From Acanthococcus lagerstroemiae (lineage: Eukaryota > Arthropoda > Insecta > Hemiptera > Eriococcidae), in assembly GCA_031841125.1 (NCBI GenBank), contig CM063110.1:25167626-25231625 (forward strand): a DNA stretch of 64,000 nucleotides, in the 5' to 3' direction. This document shows, piece after piece, positions 55,205-64,000 of the stretch. The notes under the pieces are model-generated. The model worked only from the letters and a program-made list of their open reading frames with translations. It was not told where the DNA came from and ran no database searches. Position 1 is the first letter of the stretch; each line of letters begins with the position of its first letter. A program made the position numbers and the translations under genes.

Positions 55205-55377
55205 TCTCTCTATTTTCTGAACGTTTTACTCTAATAAAGTAAATTTTTTACTCCGGTAGGGACATCGTACTAACGTAATTCTTCTTTTTACGGAATTACC
55301 GACTGTCAAGTTGGCAAGTCCACTCGTTTTAGTATCGTTTTCTGGACCCAGAATGCTTTTCATGCGTTCGATACTCG
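55205..55377 (-). pseudogene. RTE-like fragment 2, downstream half
   Basis: Minus-strand reading just left of the TA site gives VSNA-KAFWVQKTILKRVDLP, with a stop in place of the expected Trp. It matches the KAWRAFW..K.IF block of fragment 1 near 3750. It continues the frame interrupted at 56368 by the inserted DNA element. Confidence 0.65.
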
Positions 55378-55379
55378 TA

Positions 55380-56365
55380 GGGGAGAGTGGTGTACCTTGG
55401 AACGCGAAACACATTTTCAGCGATGTTGACCATAGAAACCACATTGGAGTTTTAGAAAATATCTCATTTGAAAGAGGAGAGCAAGACGAACATTTTGATG
55501 TATAGAAGTTGACATTTGATAGCACTGGAGCCGAGAAAAAATGCTTTTTAAAAAAAAAATATTCCATGGTACAAACGGGTATTGTACCTTGGAACATGTG
55601 GTATCGTACCTTGGAACACATTAAAAATGGGTAGAAATATTTAAAAACACGTCAAAAAATTTATTCCACATGGCACGGGAAGGTTTCCACATCTTTACAT
55701 TAATTTGATAATACCACGCCGGGTTTCTACAGTAGTCAATTTTATGACGTCATTTTTCTTCATAATGCGGATGTCCTCAATGACGGGAAAATAGAACGAA
55801 AATTTCTGCAAATCTTATTTCATTATATCATCTCTCACGAAAGAGAACCTGGTAAATAGTGTTATCAGTTGTTCCAAGTAGGGCTCTATACGGAGACAGG
55901 TAAAGACAGCCGCCATGTTCTTTCCAGTTTCACGGACCAAACTGGAAAGAACATGCCGGCTGTTCCAAGGTACAACACCCCATTGTGTTCCAAGGTACAC
56001 ATACCCGACTTTTTGGAGAATATTCTCAATACTCCAGCTATACTTTAAAATTACAATAAATGCGTCACACGGGGTATGTAACAGATGATAGGCTACACTC
56101 TGACTATTTTTTCACAAATTTTACATTCATTGTTTTTATGGAAATTCATTTTTTCTAATAAGCCAAATTTTTACTTTCACACCTTCAACAATTTTTTTTT
56201 TTTAAATCTGGTAATATTTGCGTTATGGCATTACTTTTTGGTTTTACAATGTTGACGTACCTAGAGACACAACATACGTTAGAAATTTTTACTAGCTGAA
56301 CACTGTAGGGTTGCCAACTGCTCTCTGTTTCAAGGTACAATCGTTCCAAGGTACACCACTCTTCC
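55380..56365. mobile_element. 986-bp non-autonomous DNA element, TA duplication
   Basis: Terminal inverted repeats GGGGAGAGTGGTGTACCTTG and, from the right end, GGGAAGAGTGGTGTACCTTG continue to GAACG. TA flanks it at 55378-55379 and 56366-56367. The motif GTACCTTGGAAC recurs subterminally (about 55575, 55605, 55960 and 55985, in both orientations), as transposase-binding arrays do. The GGGRAGAGTKG ends link it to the 34197-35125 element. Confidence 0.88.
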
Positions 56366-56367
56366 CT

Positions 56368-56805
56368 ACTTTTATTTCCCTATTTGTTCTATTTTCAAAT
56401 GATATTAGCTGTCCCAAGTATTTATACCCTTCCACTTTTTCAATGTTTGTCTCTTCTATAACTATTTCTTTACTGTTCGCGTCATTATCACCTGCAAACC
56501 TTAGATTGCTTAAGTGTACTCCATTGATTCTAATGCCCTTGCCCTCCCAGTTCATTTTTTGAAATACGTACTCCAACACACTGTTAAATATGTTTGGGGA
56601 AAGGAGGTCCCCCTGTCTTACGCCTTTATGTATTCTAAAGTTCTTCCCTTTTTTATCCAGTTTTATGTAGGCGGAAGCTTTGCTATATAATTCTTTCAGT
56701 ATCGTAATAATTTTTAGTGGGACACCTTGTTCTGCTAGTGCTGACCATACTACGTCGTGATACATAGAGTCAAACGCTTTCGCGAAGTCAATAAATATAC
56801 TGGGT
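56368..56805 (-). pseudogene. RTE-like fragment 2, reverse transcriptase palm
   Basis: Minus-strand frames give FAKAFDSMYHDVVW (palm motif A region), GVRQGDLLSPNIFNSVLEYV (motif B region), INGVHLSNLRFAGD (FADD changed to FAGD), then KVEGYKYLGQLISFENRTNR at the thumb. It is 5' truncated at about 56805, where an unrelated duplicated sequence begins. The altered catalytic motif and truncation make it inactive. Confidence 0.85.
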
Positions 56806-57000
56806 ATACTTGAGCAAAACCGTAACGAAAAGCGTAACGCTCTCTCCCGACACGCTCCCCTGAGACGAATTCAGTGGTTGACATTTCCATGGAAATTTAT
56901 TTTAGCATTTTATATAATTCTACTATTGGGTATACTTGAGCGAAAACCGTAACGGTCCACCGACATGCTCCCCCGACACGAATTCAGTGGTTTTTACTCT
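56801..57000. repeat. Direct repeat TGGGTATACTTGAGC (two units)
   Basis: TGGGTATACTTGAGC followed by AAAACCGTAACG and C-rich CGACACGCTCCCC...ACGAATTCAGTGGTT occurs at about 56801-56880 and about 56937-57000. Confidence 0.7.
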
Positions 57001-57128
57001 AGGGTCAGCGTTAAATTTCTTCCCTGTTGGAACAATATTCCTTTTATGGGGAGTAAGTCATTAATAAAACAGTCTTGCACGTCATTAGGACGCAAAAATG
57101 GCGAGGCAAAAAACAGTTTTAAATAGTT

Positions 57129-57349
57129 CTCTTTTTTTTATTTTGCCCTCCACCCGAGTCCTGGAATCCGCCCTTTCGAGCATTACTTCAGAGACGTCGG
57201 GGAGACTGTTAGGCTGTCTTAGCCCTCTTCCCTTCTGGCCGAAAAACCGGCCTAGGTCGAAATTTCTGGCGAGTTGCTGCGTGGGCTCGAATCCGGGACC
57301 TCCGGATTCTGAGACCAACGCGCTATCCACTCGGCCAACCAGACCTCTA
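57129..57349 (-). mobile_element. tRNA-derived SINE, copy 3
   Basis: Minus-strand copy of the SINE: head GGTCTGGTTGGCCGAGTGGA, canonical B-box GGATTCGAGCCC nearby, body with TCGGCCAGAAGGGAAGAGGG and GCTCGAAAGGGCGGATTCCA, A-rich 3' end at the left. A target duplication GTTTTAAATAGTT (57116-57128) / GTTTCAAATAGTT (57350-57362) differs by one base. Confidence 0.92.
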
Positions 57350-57362
57350 GTTTCAAATAGTT

Positions 57363-59967
57363 ACCAGTGTCATTACTGTGATTTTTATTAGCTGAAGTCA
57401 AGACGCAACTCGGACATTGTTTTAAATTATCTCGCCAAATTCAGGATTAACCCTCCGTTGTCTACCATTTTTAGGGTCGGCTAGACCCTATTGCAATCGC
57501 TTTTTATTCTTCTTCAAGTTGTTCAGTACTTAGACGTTATCAAGTGGTAATATGGATGGCGATTCTGTCGTAGTTCGTAGTTTCGTAGGTTGTTTATTAT
57601 TGATGAATATAGAGAGCGTTAATGTTTAGCAGAATTCAGATGATAGGAATTGCAGCATTTGCCGACCCTAGTCGTGCAGCATTGCTGCTTGTTATCTCTG
57701 CGATCTTTGGGACTCAGTTTCGGGCGTGATTTTACCTTCTATTTTCCTGCGGGACTCGACTCGGATAGCCACCCAAATAACTTCTATTTCGATACGCTAC
57801 TCGATAGGTTTCCATTTTTAAAGTTCCAACGTTGGTGGGACGTTCTAGGGGAAGAAAATTCTAGAAAATTTTTTGCCGAAAAGCCATGTTATTGCTCGTC
57901 GATGCGACCATTTTCTCAACGGCGAAATGAAAGTGGACATTGAAAGAAAAACCCTGTAGTAGCGTACCAATAAGCATCGCGTTTGAAAATTAAAAATCAA
58001 TCTACAGAGCAAAGTGCGGATGAAATTTTTCTTCTTCCAACCGTACATAACTGACGTATACTCGTGGCATTTACCTCTGCCCTCTGGCGTACATATCCAA
58101 GCCGTGTAAATCACCGAAACGATTTTAACGCCAATGAGGGAAAGTACATTTTTAGTTTTTGAGAGCTTCATTTCTCACCGCTTACTAACGGTCGCGCGAT
58201 CTTCCAACAAAGAAACATCACCGGCTTGAGGTTTCCCACCAGGCATACATACAAACTTAACTAAATTACAATAATTATCCTCTTCGAAGGTGTATTCTGT
58301 TTCATACCTATGATTTTCTTTCTATAAATTCACGTTTAATTTAGAGCGGGCTTTATTTTGGAAAAAAGAAAAAGAAAAAAGAGGGACTTTAAGTTTGATT
58401 TCAAAACAATCCGATGTAAATGAATTATGAAAACAGTACGCACGATGACCACTTTACACCAAGGAGGTTAAAAAAAAAATTTATTCAATATCTAACTTAA
58501 CTGCATAGTGCAGTAGGTATAAGTAGCCCAAGTTTTAAAAACACGTTTTCTTAGTTAGATTTTACGCCCGATTTTTTAGTGTGTTTTCAGTGTTTTCGTA
58601 TATGTGATACACAACTATTAACTGGTACATTTTGTTATCGTCCAGATGAAACCGTATCCTCTCTGGTCCGTCGTTCAAATGTTTAAATGGACACCTTATT
58701 TATTGCGGAAGACGAGTACGAGCGTGCTGCTCGAGTAGGTACCGTATAATTATGAGCTGAAAACTTTGTCATCAACATTCTAAAATGTCTTCCCCTTTGG
58801 CATTCGGGTATCATTCGAAAGCACATACGAATAAATTGTTTAAAAAAATGCTCTATACGTTGATAGCTGAAAATGAAGAAGAGGAAAAAAAAATACATAG
58901 AAGAATTTCGTTTATCGCACGACGGGAATTACAGAGGAAACGTTTATAAATCATGCGCGTAATCGAGTCTGCTGCGTCGTTAATTATAAACCGAACCGGA
59001 GTTCGGAGTCGTAAGTGCAGACGAAGAGAAGAGTATTTTGGTCAAGAATTTCTGCGCACTTCCTATAATCTTATGCAATTAACGAGGTTGTACTCTTGTG
59101 GCTACTCGGGAGAACGTGTTCGAATTAACGCTCGTAAAACAAACCAAATCACTTTCTCATCGACGAGTTTTTCTTTCGGCTCAAAAGAGATGGCAGGTTG
59201 AAAAATTTGAGCCTACGTTAATCCAGTTTCTTACGTAAAGAAGGAGCCGTTCGAGACGTACTGAAAATTCTAATTGCCGCTGAAGGCGACTCAAAGGAAG
59301 GAGAGGGGAAAAAAAAATCCGAAGCGAAAAAGAAATAGCGTATTAACGATAGACGCTTCTAAAATTCAGTAGGAATGTTGACTCGGGATGTTGACCAGTT
59401 CTCGTGCGAACAGCTCTCAAGTGGTATTGCTGTGCTGCCTCGTTCGAGTTTAAAAAAACCGTTCAGACACGAACGTGAGATATGCAGAACTCGTACATTA
59501 GTTCGCGATGAAACATATTTAATTTTAGAGAGGTTAAATCCCGCCATCCATCTTCCAAATTGGGTGTATCACCGTAGTCTCATTAAAAATTCTTACCGAA
59601 GGCTGACTATACTCGATTTCTGCGTGTAAATAAAGAGTGAGTACTTGCTGTCAATAATGGTGCTCAATTGGGCTATGAGAACTTGACAGAGTATGAGACG
59701 GGGGTGGAGTTAGCAAGAGATGGTGCAGCCCAAGTAGTTAACTGGTGGGTGTGGACGTTCAAAAATACGTGAACCACGGAGCTGGATTCATGTTAGGCAC
59801 CAATCGGGGACCTGCCCCCGCGGTAAAAGAAATACAAAAGACGAGGAAAAGGAAGAAAGCGCAGAAAAATATAAACATATTGAAGGGTTCAGGGAAAGAA
59901 GCAGGCAAGTCACCTTTGTGGCGAAGCGAGAAAAATGAAAAACAATTTGCTTACATACAGAGGCGGA
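57363..59967. other. Unassigned intronic sequence, partly repeat-poor
   Basis: No gene recognised. The 58200-59640 part lacks visible transposon ends and has a slightly higher CpG frequency, like the 52.0-53.9 kb island. Frames at 57650-57943, 58953-59201 and 59375-59629 show no domain. Confidence 0.35.
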
Positions 59968-60045
59968 TGAGCGCTAAAATTATTACCGGGAATTTGGAGT
60001 GGTGCGGCGCCGTAAGAGTTTTTCTCTCCCCCCCCCCAATCAATA
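59968..60045. repeat. Direct repeat left of RTE-like fragment 4
   Basis: ATTACCGGGAATTTGGAGTG, GTGCGGCGCCGTAAGAGTTT and a C-run. It is repeated at 60604-60668 with a few changes. Confidence 0.65.
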
Positions 60046-60603
60046 AATAAATCAAACAGCCTTTATTGGTATGACAACTTGATCTAAGTATTATATAATC
60101 TGAATATAACGTAACATAAATATCTACGCAAGAATTACTCGTCATACCGAGCCTCCATGTCGCGGGCATAGGCCTCCCCTATATTTTTCCATACCCTCCG
60201 GTCTTGTGCCGCCCTACACCATAGTGTTCCTACTCTTTTGATTATTTCGCTCCCCCAGCTTGTTACTGGCCTACCCTCCTTCCTCTTACGTCCGTACGGA
60301 ACCCAGAAAGTGGTTCTTCTACACCAGCGATTCTCTTCCATTCTCGCTAGGTGCCCCGCGTATTTTATTTTCAATTTTTTCACCATAAATATGATTCCCC
60401 TGCATTTTGTCTTATCCCTGATAGATTTAACCCTGATTTTATCCTTCCTTTTTATGTTCAGAACACTCCTTTCCCTCCCCCGTTGAGTAACTGCTAGCTT
60501 TTTGGCTTGAACGTTGGTGAGAGACCACGTCTGTGCTCCGTGCGTCAGTATTGGGAAGATACAGGCCTCCAGCATTTTACTTTTTGAGGAGATTGCCAAG
60601 TCG
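60046..60603 (-). pseudogene. RTE-like retroelement C-terminal fragment (fragment 4)
   Basis: An open minus-strand frame (60674-60135) includes MLEACIFPILTHGAQTWSLT, AVTQRGRERSVLNI, IKYAGHLARMEENRWCRRTT, and RPVTSWGSEIIKRVG, ending RDMEARYDE. This YG-QTW...GH-AR---RW order is the standard RTE-type C-terminal region after the reverse transcriptase. It is only a 3' part, flanked by ~65-bp direct repeats. Confidence 0.85.
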
Positions 60604-60668
60604 CCTTTATTACCGGGCATTTGGACTGGTGCGGCACCGTAAGAGTTTTGTCTCGCCCCTCCCCCAAT
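60604..60668. repeat. Direct repeat right of RTE-like fragment 4
   Basis: ATTACCGGGCATTTGGACTG then GTGCGGCACCGTAAGAGTTT. Partner of 59968-60045. Confidence 0.65.
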
Positions 60669-61094
60669 ACACACGTATAAATTAAATTTACTTTTTTAAT
60701 AAAGTGTATTTATAACTGAGATCACCAAGAAAAATGTTTAAAAAATGATAAGTAATAATGAAAATTATTTAAAAAACACGTCGGAAGTTAGAAAATATGG
60801 GGAAAGACTGGCAGAAAGGAGGAGAAGCAGCTATCTATACTACTTTGGTTCCACAAAAGGTTATAGGGGGTGGGTTTTTATATTAACAAAAATATCAAAA
60901 ATAATTTTGTGGAAACTAAAATAATATCTGAAAGCAGAGCTTTTTTTGTGGGGGCACGCAGTGCTCCCAAAGGAAATTTCGAAAATATCGAAAAATTGCC
61001 ATAAAAACTGAGCGGGAGTACAAAAAATTATGGAATTACAGCTCTCGAGAATTAGCGTGCCCCCAAAAAAGAAGTGACAAAAAAAAGGCCTAGG
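60669..61094. other. Unassigned spacer
   Basis: AT-rich text with no recognised feature. Confidence 0.35.
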
Positions 61095-63227
61095 AAATAT
61101 GCCTACTAAAACTGAAAACAGATGAGAAGACAAAAATGCTAATCTTGCAAGTGTATGCACCTATAGCCGGAGCAGAAAAGGCAGAAACAGATGAATTTTA
61201 TGACGAGCTAAAAGAGAAGGAATACTATCAGGTAATAATGGGGGACTTCAACGCAAAAGTAGGAGGGGAAGCTAATTCAAAAAAGTGCGGCCCATTTGGT
61301 GTGGGGGAAAGAAACGACAGGGGGGAAAGATAAGTAGAAATTGCCCAAAAATTTAACTTATGTACAGCAAACACTTTTTACAAGAAAAGAAATGTCAAAA
61401 GGAAATGGACATGGATATTGCTAGACGGGAAAACTAAAAATGAGACTGACCACCTACTAATAAATGACCTGTCAGTAGTTAAAGATGTAACAACACTGTC
61501 AAAATTTGGCTTCTCATCAGACTACCGTATATCACGCTGTAAATTGAGCATCCCGCAAAGAGTCCAGTATAAAAATCACAGGAAGGGTAAAGGGAGAGGA
61601 AAGCGGATCATCCCGGTCGGAAAGAAAGAGGATGCACGCCAGAAACTAAAATCGTTGCTAGAGGAAAGGAAAGTCGAGGAAAATTTCTACGATAGTATGG
61701 TCCAAGCTTTAAAAAACACGGTTGAAGAGTTCGGAGTGACGAGGGCTAAAGATAAAACCAGGGATAAGCTTCCAAAACAGACTCTCGAGTCAGGAAGAAT
61801 AACTTTTGGAAAAATAGAAATAAAACACCATTGGACAAAACTGAGCTAACTGAAATACAAAAACTGGTGAAGAAAAATGTTAGAGAAGATATTAAAAACT
61901 ACGATTAGGAAAAAATTCAAGATATTCTGGAAAAAAGTTGGTCCACTAAAAAAGTTAGGCTCGAACTTGGTGGCGGGAGAGACGTTATGCTGAAGTTAAA
62001 AGATCAGACAGGAAAAGTGACTCAAAATCAAGATGAAATTGTAGAGGCAGCAACAAGTTTTTACGAGGACTTTTACCGCGAGCGAAACGAGTCATCAAAA
62101 ATTGCAAAAACTGAAGGGTGGAAGGAGGAAGGAATCCCGGAAATAATGGAGAGAGAAGTGGAATACGTGCTAAATAGACTGAAAAATAACATAGCCCCAG
62201 GACCGGATGGAATTGCGAACGAAATGCTGAAAGGTTTGGCGATCAGAGAGTGCCATACTTGGCTAAAATATTTACGAAATTCTAATTATAAAAATATGTC
62301 CAAAACAGTGGAACTAAGCCGAAATAATATTATTATACAAAAAAGGGGGGAACTCATTTAAATTTATATGCCAATATGCTCAACATCGAACATCTGTAAA
62401 GTATTTATGGCAGTCTTGAAAATACGTATGTATAACCATTTGGATTCAAATCTCCAGGGGAATGAACAGGCGGGATTCAGGAAAGGCTTCTCAACTGTGA
62501 GAATATTTTCGCTGTGAACCAAATTACTGAAAAAACACATGAATATGATGTGGAAATTGAAATGCTTTGCATAGGCTTTCATAAGGCATTTGATTCAGTG
62601 GATCATAACTATATTATGTTAAAAGAACTGGAAAATAAGGGAATTGAAAGTGGGTTTATTAAAGTCATACAGAATTGCTATGCCAATTCGAGTGCAAAAT
62701 CCAGCCTTAAAAGCAAAGGAAGGGAATTCAAAAGAGGGAGGGTGGTTCGACAAGGGGATACCTTGTCGCCAAATCTCTTCGACTGCATTCTGGAAAAAGT
62801 ATTTCGTAATCTGAAGCGGAAAAGAAGGGGACTAAGCATAAATGGAGAATTTCTAAGTAATTTAAGGTACGCAAACGATATTATCTTATTTGCAGAAAAT
62901 AGTAAGGAGTTGAAGAAAATGGCACAAGAGCTATTGAGGGAATGCAAAAAAGCTGACCTCAATCTGAATGGTAGCAAATCAAAAATAATCGGATGAGGGG
63001 AAAGGAAAAATCTGATAATCGATGGGCAAGAGATAGAACAGAGGAAGAGTGGAAGGGAAAAATTGGGTAGGTCGGCAAAGATTCCTGTATGTTCAACAGA
63101 TAATCAAAGATGTCAAATGTAAGTGTTATTACGAAATGAAAGAACTTGCCCAAGATAGGGAGAAATGGAGAACTGCATCAAACCGGTCGTAAGACTGATA
63201 ACCTTATCATCATCATCATGATCATCA
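61095..63227 (+). pseudogene. RTE-like non-LTR retrotransposon, near-complete ORF2 remnant (fragment 3)
   Basis: This is the most complete RTE-like copy. The endonuclease part has QVYAPIAGAEKAETDEFYDE and MGDFNAKVG (61238-61264), then SSDYRISRC as the decayed end. A linker leads to NNIAPGPDGIANEML (about 62187-62229) and EQAGFRKGFST (62465-62500). The palm shows GFHKAFDSVDHN (about 62574-62610) and VRQGDTLSPNLF. The catalytic motif reads YAND rather than YADD (62868-62879), so an Asp is lost. Several stops and frameshifts are present. The C-terminus ends WRTASNRS (about 63166-63190), followed by a (TCA)n-rich tail at about 63207-63227, typical of RTE 3' ends. Confidence 0.88.
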
Positions 63228-64000
63228 AAAGAAAAAGAAACATAATTAATAAAGGAAAACAGAATTAATAAAACAAAGTATAAGAAGTAACGTGGTGCGG
63301 CAGTGTCCGAAGGATGGAGAAAAGTGGATGGGCACCCAATGAAGAAATAAGGGAGCTCACCGAGGGGGAGGCCAAAGTCCAGGGCATACCTACATCAGGC
63401 ACAGAAGACCGAAAAGAGACTAAAAAACCAAGATAATGGCCTACTGAAGCAGACACTTCAAACGGCTCGTTTGATATTACGATTCATTATAGAGTCTAAG
63501 TGTGTTGTTTAGGGGTGAATTAGAGTAACGATTTGTCCTTGAACATTTCAGTGCTAATGTTTCCATCCTACACACAGAGTGTTGCAGAACCTGTAAACCT
63601 ATTCTACCCGGAGTTGTGCTGCTAGTCACCCTTTCATGAATAAGGTCAAATAAATTAGAAACTGATTAGCAAAATATATTTATCTTACGATTTTCACTCT
63701 ATTACTCGTAGAATAGATTCAACAAAAATTATGAATCTTCAGCTAGATTTTTGATTCATTCAATCCATGGAGGACAAAAATTAGAAATTGATTATTTTTC
63801 CTTTTTAATATCTTGTACTTTATCCTGACGCAGGCCCAATCGGGGTTATTCCAGCTTAGGGGTACTGTGTCCCAGGACAAATTTAGCGTACGTGCACCGC
63901 CATACCCCCGACTATCATCGATGTTCTGTACTTCATTCAGGACAGACTTAGTGAAAATCAAAAAGATTCATCCGGCCTTGGAGGTCCAGGAAATGAATTG
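63228..64000. other. Unassigned sequence at the window edge
   Basis: No supported gene or complete repeat. Minus-strand frames at 63265-63456 and 63743-63961 show no domain. Confidence 0.35.

Larger units (their letters stand above)
43666..64000 (+). other. ds: ds intron (open at the window edge)
   Basis: No frame in the remaining 20.3 kb encodes cadherin-like sequence, so the next exon is beyond the window and the intron exceeds 20 kb. The contents are mobile elements and unassigned AT-rich DNA, listed separately. Confidence 0.7.

Noticed and set aside
11464..63227. Reverse transcriptases as domesticated host genes
   Set aside because: All are truncated or broken, with retrotransposon tails or target duplications. 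The one intact frame (11464-12699) lacks the N-terminal half of the enzyme.
1..64000. A new multi-gene defence, biosynthetic or toxin system
   Set aside because: Only one host gene is present, and all other coding traces are transposon fragments. Nothing supports a co-functional cluster.

Overview
This window is arthropod, most likely insect, nuclear DNA. It is AT-rich and gene-poor, and it is packed with degraded transposons. It contains one convincing host gene: the 5' coding exon of a very large cadherin that best fits Dachsous (ds), the atypical cadherin ligand and receptor partner of Fat in planar polarity and Hippo growth control. The exon runs from an ATG at 38440 to a splice donor at 43666 on the + strand. 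It encodes a signal peptide, 15 complete cadherin repeats and most of a 16th. The rest of the gene (about 11 further repeats, the membrane segment and the cytoplasmic tail in known Dachsous proteins) is not in the window, so the downstream intron is at least 20 kb long. The order (insect versus other arthropod, or which insect) cannot be fixed from the sequence. The mix of RTE-like and R1-like retroelements, mariner remnants and many hAT-like MITEs suits an insect.

Layout. 1-37.3 kb is intergenic or far-upstream sequence. It holds an inverted dimer of mariner transposase fragments (0.8-1.75 kb), an RTE-like retroelement disrupted by a palindromic TA-flanked MITE (2.5-4.3 kb), several hAT-like MITEs with 8-bp target duplications, a four-unit tandem repeat (10.1-10.7 kb), a 5'-truncated R1-like element (11.46-13.28 kb) and an LTR retrotransposon 5' end whose LTR contains three 142-bp repeats (13.3-14.3 kb). 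Further along lie minus-strand R1-like fragments (14.8-15.3 and 17.3-19.2 kb), old tandem arrays, two of the three tRNA-derived SINEs (28.2 and 35.2 kb), and nested TA-type and hAT-type non-autonomous elements (34-37 kb). About 37.3-38.4 kb is a repeat-free, CpG- and GA-rich stretch that is the likely ds promoter and 5' UTR. 38.44-43.67 kb is the ds exon.

43.67-64 kb is read here as intron. It carries more MITEs, a 2.2-kb composite element inserted in a tandem duplication (49.3-52.0 kb), a tandem array split by a hAT-like MITE (53.9-55.0 kb), an RTE-like fragment split by a TA-flanked DNA element (55.2-56.8 kb), a third SINE (57.1 kb) and two further RTE-like fragments (60.1-60.6 and 61.1-63.2 kb). 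Two relatively repeat-poor islands (52.0-53.9 and 58.2-59.7 kb) are the best places to look for intronic regulatory DNA.

I found no CRISPR array, no rRNA or functional tRNA gene, no operon, and nothing that I can defend as a new multi-gene system. The most distinctive material is transposon architecture (target duplications that date nesting events, MITEs and an LTR that have grown internal ~141-142-bp satellites) and some unusual features of the Dachsous ectodomain.
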